Source: Chionis minor
Lineage: Eukaryota; Chordata; Aves; Charadriiformes; Chionididae
DNA: 64,000 nt
Assembly: GCA_013398295.1 (NCBI GenBank)
Contig: VZSF01017903.1
Location: 1,124,062-1,188,061 of the forward strand
Reading direction: 5' to 3'
Below are positions 1 to 10,900 of this stretch, one piece after another. A program made the translations under genes and the position numbers. Positions within the stretch are counted from its first letter, which is position 1. Each line of letters starts with the position of its first letter. The notes under the pieces are model-generated. The model was not told the origin of the DNA and did no database searches. It saw only the letters and a program-made list of their open reading frames with translations.

Positions 1-173
1 CATAACAGCAACTTCCCAATGTCTCCCCGCTTTGAGTGTTTCTGAGCAGGCTGAAGGCTGCTTTGTTGCTAAGGGCTTTTGTCTCCCTCCCTCCTAGAGC
101 TTTGTGACAAAACTTCGGCTATTTTGTGGAAGGACATAGACGCAGTAGTGAGTGCAGTACCTCTTGGCTGAGA

Positions 174-179
174 TTTATT
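174..179 (-). terminator. Candidate HSPBAP1 poly(A) signal, distal
   Basis: AATAAA on the minus strand about 1.18 kb after the stop. It would give a more typical 3' UTR length. It is the second AATAAA I noticed downstream of the stop in this window; other signals may lie outside it. Confidence 0.4.
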
Positions 180-1325
180 TTAACTTACTATTTCCAAAGT
201 GGTCAACGGATCACTTATTGACTGTTTCACTTTAAACGCAGTCAGGGGCTGCAGCCCACTGTAAGTCAGCCTACCTTTTCCCACTCTTAGCCCCCCTTGG
301 CTGTGTAACCCCCTCCTGAGTCTACCCCCGAGCCACACGTGTTTCGCTGGTGATGCCACCCTGCGTCCCCCCAGCCCCGGGAAGGGCCATGAGGAGGGAC
401 AGCACAGAAGAGCTTTCTCAGCCCTCCAGCCACTGACCAGCTCTTGGCAGCAGAGGGCTGTGAGTGAGTGCAGGGTTCAGTGTCTCTTACGGACTTAAAT
501 TGCCCACCCTGAGGCCCAGAGCACCAATCTTTCTGCTGGGATGAGCCTACCTCTCGGGAAGGTGCAAACTGCAATCCCCACGCCAGTGGGGATGAATCAA
601 GTCTATTACCTGAACGTAGACACAGACCAAACGCATCTATCTTTAAGTCTGCCTTCCAATTCTGACCCCAGCTGCGAAGCATGAAGTCCTGCAGCACCTC
701 ATCAATACGGCTAAACCATGTTCATTCCTCATTCCTAGTGACTGCTCCTTCCAGGATTTGCCCTTGGGGCGCAGGATGCCTTGAGACCAGAGCTGGTGTG
801 CCTGGTTTCTGGGGCAGCGAGGGTGCTCAGGCTGAAGCCATCAGTCAGTACAGTCAGGCTGCTCCAGTTTAAAAGGAGGAAAAAAAAAAAAAGAAAAATT
901 TAAAAGGAAAAAAAAAGCACCCCTGGAAGAACAGGAGACACCATCATCTGGCATTTTAGGTCTAACAAACATAATCCAGGAGGAACTGCAGCCTGTGCTG
1001 TTACCCCCTGAAATTCAGAGCCTGCTTGTTTCTGCACAGCTGTTCCCAGCCGATGCTCAGGGCTGTAGAAAATTTGAACGATCCCTTTCACACGACAAGG
1101 TGGGATTATAACTGTGAGTGCTCTGTTTTGCTCGTAACACTGTGGAGCGCTCTGACTAAACACACCTTTCTCTTCCCAGCCATCGCTAACCAGTTATTCC
1201 TCTTTCAGCTCAACTTCAATCTGCCACTTAAACATTAACTGTGTCTGTACCTAAAAATTATTTGAAATTAAACATTCAATTATTACCGAGTTTAAACACC
1301 CAGAACAAGGCTGCCGTTTGATTTC

Positions 1326-1331
1326 TTTATT
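1326..1331 (-). terminator. Candidate HSPBAP1 poly(A) signal, proximal
   Basis: AATAAA on the minus strand, 25 nt after the stop codon. If used, the 3' UTR would be unusually short, about 40-60 nt. Use cannot be proved from sequence. Confidence 0.4.
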
Positions 1332-1356
1332 TCAGAAATTATAAAGCACTCTGCCA

Positions 1357-1914
1357 CTAAACTCTTGTTCTCTCCAGCAGCAGCTGAGCCACTAAACTGA
1401 TGACACGCGGATTAACCAAACAGTCTAGCAAATCATTGGTAGAAAGGGCTGTTTGTGAGGGATTTGGACTGCCGTCTGAATCCATTTGATGTGCAGGCGT
1501 TTCAGAGTCATTACTCATTACCGATTGCTTCCTGGTGCAGTGTAATTTTCCAGAATGTCCCCCTTCATTTTCATGGAGAAGATCTCTACCGTCGCTTTTG
1601 ACTCCAACCATGCCCATCAAGCTTGTTTCTTGAGACCAAGGTGAAACTTGAATAAGATGAGGTCCAAAAGGTATTTTCTGCAACTCTTCTGCTTTAAATG
1701 TTGAAAAGCCAGACTCACGGGTTAGTAATCTGCAGCCTTCTGGTTCACGGCCAACGTCCCTTTTCTTCCTCTTGCACGAGGCGCTTGTCCTTTGCTCTGC
1801 ACCGGTGCTGCGGGGACGTGCCTGCTCTGACACACTTGCCGTTCGACACTGGAAATATGCGGACACTGCCTTATTCAGGTACTGAAGATTGATTTCATGG
1901 GATGTTGCTTCAAC
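1357..1914 (-). CDS. HSPBAP1: HSPBAP1 terminal coding exon 8
   Basis: This exon is 558 nt including the TAG stop, after acceptor TTTCTCAG|GTTGAAGC, and encodes residues 305-489. It starts with VEATSHEINLQYLNKAVSAY, which matches the family. It then enters a poorly conserved linker that includes a basic cluster KRKKR at 352-356. It ends with conserved blocks GKLHCTRKQSVMSN and STNDLLDCLVNPRV followed by SLVAQLLLERTRV. The C-terminal block is as conserved as the catalytic domain, which suggests a binding function (inference). Confidence 0.97.
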   Translation of the reverse strand, partial: VEATSHEINLQYLNKAVSAYFQCRTASVSEQARPRSTGAEQRTSASCKRKKRDVGREPEGCRLLTRESGFSTFKAEELQKIPFGPHLIQVSPWSQETSLMGMVGVKSDGRDLLHENEGGHSGKLHCTRKQSVMSNDSETPAHQMDSDGSPNPSQTALSTNDLLDCLVNPRVISLVAQLLLERTRV

Positions 1915-4900
1915 CTGAGAAAACACCCAGGATACATTCAGTTAAAAGCAGATGTGCTTCAATTCAGTGTTGCATGATCATCTTCCATGAGTGACTTTTG
2001 CTACATGAAGGGAAGAAATTTAAAATTCTTTTTCTCGGGCAGCAGAAAGACTCAGGGGAAGCTAAGCAAAATGTCAGTAATTCTCTGTTAACACTGCTGT
2101 AATGGGAGCAAGAGAGGGCTCACCTCTGTGGGGTTTAGCCAGACATCTCCATCACTGGGATTTTCTGCTGATTTTATGGCACATACCAGCATTCGTGTTA
2201 TTGCTTCTTCCACACGGGCTTCATGATCCGCATCCTGCATCAAGGAACAGAAGGTGTTTGGAGACAGGTTAGCACTTGGGTCTCTGCAGAAACGTGGAAG
2301 TTCTTGGGAAGAACTAAATGGCTGGCCTTAGTTTGAAAGCCATACTCGTGTGTGTGAAGGCAGTGAAAGGCTTCAGGCCCCTGATGCTCCTTACACGTGC
2401 GTAGAGCCCCCACCCGAATAACAGCACAGGCTCTGCTGTGACTACTCATCTGAATAGGATTTGCCAAAAAAAGGATTTGTGTGTGTATAATCTTTTTCCT
2501 TACTAGCATTCTGTTAATTGAATTTGGTGCTTGAAATTACAATGCAATGTTAGCATTTAATTAATGTATGCATTTATATAGCTCTTTAGGACTAGAAGGA
2601 CCATGAAAGTACATAGCAAATTTTATGTATCTACATATTATGTCTAATTTAAGTACTCAAAACACACAGGATGTTACAGCAAGACAGTAACTATCTGAAC
2701 TGGTTCTTTGTTTTGGGCCTTCACTTTCTGCATCATCCCCTTGTGCAGCAGGGTACTAGCTCGTTTAGGGTAACAGAACAAAACTTTATAGGATCTTTTT
2801 AAGCTTTCTTTCCTACTTCACTGAATTTCTTGTATGTGGAAGGAGACCATAAGACTCCACACAGGATGGGTGGTCCAGTTACTCCAACGACAAGTGTCTA
2901 GGAGTGGATACATAAATTTGCTTCCATTGAGATGCTTAGACATACAAGTTTTGGAAGAAAGATGGAACATTGCCAACCCGCAGCCCTGAATTATCCAACT
3001 GTCACTTTGGGGAACTTGTCAAGCAAATCATGCATCTTGCTAGCATGAGTGGTGAAGGCAGTAATTCATTCTGGAACCCTGAGCAGAATTTGGGATAGAA
3101 GCAGGGGGAAGTTCTCTCAGCATTTTGTGCCTTTGGATGCTTGGCTTACCACTGGCCTCGCATAATAAGCCCCCAAAACAGAGTTTGGTGTCTACGTGTG
3201 GAAATTATTTAAGGTGTTGCACTCTGGTATTCATCCTGGTCTGCTGGGTAACAGGGTTGTACTGATTGCATGAGAGTATGTTAGGAAGCAAGGAATACTT
3301 TGAGTAGCTCACATCCACCTGAAAACAAATTAAACTTCTAGTCTAGAGTCTTGTCAGTGTAATTAATGGTTTCGCTAGGACTATAAATGTTGGCATGATT
3401 CACATCTGTCACTATGAAAGCAGCTGGTAACAGCTGCAAGCAAGAACTCCTTGATTTGGTAATGGAAATACTCTCAGTATTGCCTTTTAGCATCCGTGTC
3501 AGAATTTATTTTTATGGATGGATTGCCCAACACCTAACAGTGCTGCCATGATCAGCTGTAGGGATAATTCCTGTAAGGAATTTTCTTGTGGGTTGCAATA
3601 GCTACACTTGTTCATGGCAGCTTTTGGTATTTGGGGAGGGGGAATGTGTGCGTCATTCATGAGCAAGATCCAGCAAATAGTCCTCTGCTCGTGATTCCAT
3701 ATGCAACTACTTGCTCTCACTGTGACCAAACAGGAGCTTGGTGACTTCTGCAAGATCTTTATGACCAGAAAGGCCATGGAGTTTAGCTCCACTACTTTTG
3801 GTTTCTTTTCTTGCAGCACATAGGAACAGCTAGAAATGCTATAGCCAAGGTACACCCAGCCACCTGGGAGGTATCAGCCTGGCACAGCTGATCCAGTCCT
3901 GACCTGCTCCTCCAGAGGGGGACAATTTGTGAGGCACAGCTTAGGGTACAAGGGTGTGTGTTGACATCGGAGTCTTTCCAAGCACGGGGCACGCAGCCAG
4001 TTCCTCTGAATTACCTCAAAGGCTGCTCAAATTTAAGGCAGGCTTAAATGGTTGCTCTACAATGTTGTTGGTGCTTTCTCTGGCACTGCGCACCGCCTGG
4101 CTGTACTTAGGGCTATATAAGTATGGGCTGTTGGCCTGCTGTCCTTTCTAAATACATAGTCTCATCTGGAAAATTGGAAAATTTCTCCATGAGGGAAACA
4201 CCCAAGTGAGTTCTCTGCAAATGCTTGGTTTGATGTTGGTATAAGAAATGTATCGTGTAGTCTTTCAACAGCAGTTGAACGCATGTGTTCATTCCCCTGC
4301 AGATTTCCAGTCTAATAAAGGTTTAAAAAAAAAAAAAAAAGCAATAAGTATTTTAGTGAGGCAGCTTTCACAGGCCGTTTCAAAGGGTCTTTTTTTATAT
4401 TAAGCTAGGATTAATGATAAAGTAATTTGAATCAGAAAACCTTCTGGAGTATTGAGATGATATCCCTGGAACCATCCCATACATACTGGTTAACATGAGC
4501 AAGAAAATCAAAGCCTGGGGAAAAGAAAATTAATTAAGTACTTGAGAAAATCTAACTCCAGGCAAATCAAAACCATCATAGAGAAATGAAAATTCAAAAA
4601 TCCTCTGCCACCCCTTTCCTATCACTTTAATCTGATTTAAATTCTAATTTAGCTTTGCATGTAAGCATGTGCTTGAGGTGAAGCTGCTGTTTTGTTGTCC
4701 CCTATTAAACACGAAGCGAGCTATAGTCCATAAGAAATTGGACATGACAAGCTTAGCTTGTGTTTAATTGCTTACCTGACTGAGGTAAATTTGCATGCGA
4801 CTTCTGCTAAATGAGGGCTTCAGATCTGGAACCCTAGAAGGTTCTTCAGGAATAAATGGTACCTATAGGGGCTCTTTCCTCACCAGCCTCTGAATACAGG

Positions 4901-7900
4901 ACACCCAATAGAGCTGAACCAGGCAGGCAAGGGACAAAACGCTTCAGCCTTGATCCTTACAGAAGTCCCTGCTCAATGCAGCTAAGCAGGTAATGCAGCT
5001 TGAGAGCTGAATGGCATCCTTTCTCTGCTCAGGTCATGTTCTCTTCACCATTTTCTTGCTAGAGAGGCTTCTTTTTTCTTCCCCCACTTTCTCTAGCAAA
5101 AACCTTGAATTGGATGTTGCGCTACTGGCAAAGCGTAGCTGCATTTTAGTAGTGGCTGATGAATGATGCTAGTAGAACATGCAAGTCTGCAAAGTTTTCT
5201 GGGACACTCAGGATAAAAGATGCTATGTAAGTGTAAGCACCATTGAAACTGCTCAAAAGTATCTCATTAGGTCATCAAACCTGGGACAGGATTATTTGTG
5301 TCAGCTTTCCTACTCTTTATAATATATGCAAGCATGGAAGTGCTACATCACCGTGACATAAAATGGAAAATACCAGTTCAATCCAAGAGTTTATGCTGAC
5401 AGTGATGGGGTCAATGGATTCCACATAGTGCCACCAGTGCCTTGGAACGAGCAGGACCTGGAATTGGAGACATTGCATTAGCAGAGGTTTGGAGAAAGAT
5501 AAGGGGTTTTAAGTAAGGTGATGTGAGGTGTAGAGGCAGAATGAGGCAAGGAATAGGGGTGGATGGTGATCTTTTATTTCTTCTGAAGAGCCTTTTCTCA
5601 AGGCCACTCTCTCCTCCCATTGTATAAATATTATCATACAAGAAGTAGACGTGATCCAGAACTACCTCTCATCCAAACTCCTCATGTGAAGCAGGATTGT
5701 AACCTTATAGCTGTTCTAGGTAAGCAAGATCTGGCTGCATAAAGGGAGTGCAGCTGGTGTAGCACTAGAGCGGGGCTTTAGAGAAAGTCTCAGCCAAGCA
5801 AGAAGTCTTTTGTAGACTCTCCAACTGAGCAGACTTCTCAGTTCCTTTAGAGGGATTGCCAGCTGGCTTCCCCAAAAAGCAGGTATCCTAATGCTCATCG
5901 AGGTGATTAGTAATATGTAGCTTTAATTCTGGTAAATACTCACCAGTATTAAAGTTGTCACTTTTAGTAGACACGCTTTTAAAAGGCGTCCCAGAAATCA
6001 CGACAATCTAGTTTAGATCAGAGCTTTGCAGCTATATGAGGATGATAGCTGTGACATAAAATTGATTCTAATCCATGGCTTTTATGGTACAAAGACGTTA
6101 ACGTTGTTTTGATGATATAGTACAAGCTTTACAGATTACTGAACATTAGATTAACATAGAGCTATCAAGAAAAGCATAAAAGATGGGTTTTGACAGGGAA
6201 TAAAAATGGTCAGAGATGGATAAAAATATACACTTCAGAACGGAGAAAGTGAAGCAATGATCTGTATCTGAATTGCAGACAATTCTTTTTCTTGGTAGAC
6301 ACAAATTACCTAACAGAATGTTCTGCTACCGAGATAGCCCTGTGCTTCATTATATCAAAACATGGATAATGAGAAAATGTCTGTGCAGGAAACAATGACT
6401 GAGGCCCTAGTCCTGCAAACACTTACTTACATGACAGTCACAGCAGAGTCATTTTTGGGCCACAGGACAAAATGTTCTCCACAGGTTTCAATTTGAGTCA
6501 AACAAAAAAAAAAAACATTGGCTCTCTAAGGGTCAAAAACATTTGGAAATTGTACTTTAATCTGGTACAGCATATAAAATAGAAGGAAGTCAGTCTGTGG
6601 AGGGCTATTATTTAAAAAATACCACAAATTAATTGTTCCTGACATCTAAAAGTGTATGAAACCCTACATGAACTGAAGCCAAAATATGTTTTCTATGCAG
6701 AACAAATTTCAGAGTGGTGCTTTTATCATAGAAACCTACACTTCAAACGAAAAGTCCAGCTGCATCAGCTGCAATGGGTTTATCTGTTCGCAAGTGTTTG
6801 CCCATGTTTCATTGATGGCAGAATCCTACAAAAACCCACTCATCTCCTCCACAGGGGATCTTACGTTGCACTCTGTAAAGAATCTGGGTCTCATCTAAAC
6901 AACAGGGTATAATGATGAAGCCTGGAAAACTCGCTGTACAGCCGAAGAAGGCATAGCTTCCAGAGTAAGTGGATGTTTCCAACAACAAGGTCCTTACTGT
7001 AAGATTTGCGTAGCAAGAGTGAGCTTGCAACATGCTGGAGAAGGGGATGAAGACACTACGGAACGGCAGCATGGTGCAGAGGGAGTATGTAGCAAGGGAA
7101 CAAAAGCAAGAGGCAAATTAAGGGAAGTGTAGAAATGTTTCAATAAGAGGGGCTACCTGAAAAAAACAAGGTGGAAATAAGGAATGGCAAGTGCTGGCCC
7201 AACATGTTTCACGTGCAATTAAAGACAGAATTGCTTTGGAAAGAGGGGCTATAGCTAGGAGGAAAATAAAATCCCCCTAACTAGTCCAGTCTTTTCAAAT
7301 CAAAGAGGAGGCACTTGTTCTTTGGACAGGCTAATCAGATTGTACTTGCCAGCAGGTTAAGGGCGATAACCGCAAAGCTGTATGTTTCTGCAGCTGGCAC
7401 TGTTTGCTGATGTAATTTATAGGGGAGCAACAGAGCTGTGACTCAAGAGGCAAACCAGGTACCACTAGGATACTTGTGCGCTCTCCATTTTTGGGCAAGC
7501 TTATGCTTGTTCACATAAGGATTTATGTCAGCAAGAACACTGAAATTATCAAAAAGCAAAAGGACTAAACTTTTAATGAAGATGTAGAAATGCGATAAAA
7601 GTAATTAAAACCAAATAACACGGTTGGCAAGGGACCTGTAGAACTAAGAGAAGACAAAAAAAAATAATCCAGCAAAGTGAGAAGTAGCTTACGATTCTTC
7701 TACCTTTACATACTAGTATTCTTCTAGGTTTGCAAACTGGAAGCAAAAAAAACCCTACAAGAAAATCAAAACAAAACCCCACCATCACCACCCCCACCCA
7801 TCAATTCCACAATAAAAAAAAGTAGACTTCCATATGTTTATGAATATGGGACACAGATTTAGCTACATTTGAAACTACATTTCAATAAGAAATATAAAAG

Positions 7901-10900
7901 TAAACCACAGTGAAATAACACACACACACAAATGCAGCAAACATCTTACAGGGAAAACGTAAAGTGCAAAAGCAAGACAGAACTATTCCGAGCTAAGAGA
8001 TAATTTTGTGTTAGCCTGCTTTCTACAGAACATATCTAGCTTTGTGGGCTGGGAAGATACTGATCTAAACAGCAACCAATCAGATTATTTTAATATTTAG
8101 GCTAGTGATAGGCAAGCATAGCAGATGAAGTCAAAGTAGGACAGAAATCCCAGAAAAGATAAAATGAAATTCTGGTCTGTAATGTGAGGAAAGAAACCAA
8201 GAGAACGGTTAGGAGAGCAAGCAGAACAATGCTGAAGACTTGTACAGCACAGAGAACAGAACAGGTTTAAATTCTCAACGGACATGATTAACTTGATACA
8301 GTGCAAAGGTAGGGCAAAGGTGGAATTGCTTCAAAAAGAGAGCACACCCTGAAGTGAAATATTATGCCAAGAAATTCCTGCTCATTAGAAAAAGGTATTT
8401 GGGTCAATGGACAAGAGAAGGAAGCACCAAAGAATGCCAGGGTGATGGGAAGATAAAGATGGGGGGGCTGTAGAGGGAGCCAAGCAAACCCCAGAGCTGC
8501 TAGCAACCCTGGCGATGAAAAATAAAATAAACAAATCCATAGTCAAGTCTGTGTGAGGACCCTGTGAGAGTGCTGCCAGCCCAGCCTATGCTCCATCCCA
8601 GCTGGTGCCTGGCTGTCCTGTGCTAGGAAGGCACTTCTTACCCTGTCTCCCTCCTGAGCTGGTGTCTTCCCATCTGCTGAAACAGAGCGTCCAAGGAAAC
8701 GGATAGCAGAAACACAGACACGGCCCTGGGGAGAAGCACTGTGAACAGGAAGGGAATGGGGCTGTTACCATGCCCTGTCTACAGGGTCCCAGGCGAGGGA
8801 CTGAGGGAAGCTTAGGGAAGAGGCGTAAGAGTTAGGAACTGGTGTCTTTCACCTTTGGTTTGCTTGACTTTTTGGATACTCATGAGAGTCTCCATGTGTG
8901 TTGCAAGCTGAGTGGTGTTTCATCACCAATTCTAGTGTAAATTCAACTCCTAGACTTTTCTGCCTCTTCTGTGATGGAGACAATCATTCTGGAGACTAGA
9001 GGTTGAGCTGCGCTCTCTGCCTTCTCTGCAGCGTGACTTGGGGCCAGCTCTGTAGTCTCCCACAGGAAAATTCTTCCTCCCTTCCCCAAAACAGAATTAT
9101 CAACCATCTACTACGCATAATGCTGCGGATAACTCTGAATTCTCCTTTACAAAAATTACTTAAACTCTTCCCCAACAAAAGCAGTTTTTTCACTGCAACC
9201 CTTTTTAAAAAGTATTTTTTATACTTCAAGCTGAAACATTTAATTGCCTTTTTAGAAGTATGAATTACTGCATTTCCTGACTTACTACAACACTTCTTTT
9301 TGGTATCAATTATATTTTTCTTGGTTATTGAGACTGCCTGTTCTGCTGTTCCCCGCTTTAAGCACAATCTGAAGTTCTCACCCCTTTTCTTTAAGGGTGG
9401 CACATAGGGAAATCCGTCCCCAACTTCACAAAGATTTCTGCTTGCTCTGGGCTGGGTTATCAGTCAGAGGTCTGCCTGCGCTCTCGTGAGCTCTGGCTGC
9501 CCAGCAGGATCCCATGGCGCATTAGATACTGCAGCAGGAGAACAGAAAGAGAAAAGCTTGCAGCTATACGCAGGAACTTGGTGATAACTGTACTTGTGGA
9601 CACAGACTGAGTTCGAGACGTGTTTCTATAGACTTTCAGAAGGCAGGTGAGAAAAGCAAGGGGAGGAGAGCTTCCAAGCAGCAGACCATGGTGAGAGACA
9701 GGAAGCAATACTGTTGACTATTTTTAAATCACTCTTTCCGTACTGTGACGATGTTTTTCAAGGCTGGAAGGGAGCATCCTTCTTGGACTTGATGCGCCTC
9801 AGACTAGCTCAGTTAGGCCTTTCCTCATGTCTCCGGTGTCTAGAGCTGTACTGCAGCTCCTCTGGCTTCAGGCTGTACCTGGGACGCAGTGCCAGGAAGC
9901 AGGAGCACCTCCTGGTGTCCACCACCCCTGCTGCCCGGGGCAGCGTGAGGGAGAATGGCATCACTCGTGGGAAGCCAGCATACAAGGTGCTTGCTCTCCA
10001 TTAGAAGGGCAGATGTGTGGAGCCTCACATGCCTACCTTCAGACAACCCGAGATGCGCTTTCTAGTCGTTTTACCTTTGTCTAGTTATATGGATATGGAT
10101 TAGGAGGAAGATGGATTAAGAACAATTACACCAGCAAGCAGGAAGGAAGCGAGAAGCTGGTGAGAAGTGGGGCAGAGGAAAGAATGATCAATGATTTTGT
10201 ATTTGTATAGCATCTCAGTTTTCTGTACCCTTTTCAGGTGGGGTTCACTTCTATTTTTAATCATCAAAAAAGTTACGCATCTATATGTGTACGCTCCTTT
10301 TGTAGCCTGTGCTGAAGGACAAGATGGGAAGAATGTTCCTGCAGGACTGTAATTGTGTAACACAGGGAGAATGAATCATCCTGTAGAGGTGCCAGCTTCT
10401 TCCCACTGATGGCAGCCAGGACATCTGTCCTGGATGGAGTTTAAGTTGAGGGTAGCAGATCTTACCCTAACTCTCTTAACACTTCTCCTAGAGTGTAAGG
10501 CAAAATAGAATAGACTTGTTTGCCCCATTTTTGCCCTTTTAAGCAGTATTTGTATATTTGTGAAAACAATCAAGGTGTTACAAGAAACACTGCAGAATTC
10601 ATGAACTAATAAAACAAAATACTAATGCTTTGGGTGAAAACTCACTAGCTGAGTGAGCACAAATTCACCAGCAGTCAACATCGTGCTCCATACTTACTGC
10701 TCAGCCTTGCAACCATCCCATAGGTGACCAGGTCCAAATATTTATAAGGAGTCCCTATATTTGTGCGATACAACTTGAGCCTGTAACTTTATGGATGTAG
10801 TAATGTACAGCTGCAAACCCTAAAATTACTCAGCTGCCTATCTGAATAAGCTAGATATCTAAACTTTACCATAATTTGTATCGAGAAGAGATCACTAATG

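Larger units (their letters stand above)
1..1356. other. HSPBAP1 3' UTR and/or downstream intergenic DNA
   Basis: No exon or known gene was recognised here. It holds the two candidate poly(A) signals and an A-rich purine stretch near 869-917. Open frames on both strands are short and show no family resemblance. Confidence 0.6.
2235..5373 (-). other. HSPBAP1 intron 6
   Basis: This intron of 3.1 kb separates exons 6 and 7. It contains an AATAAA plus A16 run on the plus strand (4314-4340) and a possible SINE tail near 5190-5250. No other gene was recognised. Confidence 0.9.

Noticed and set aside
287..697. 136-codon minus-strand open frame downstream of HSPBAP1
   Set aside because: No recognisable domain, no splice-consistent extension of HSPBAP1 after its conserved C terminus, and a composition typical of chance.
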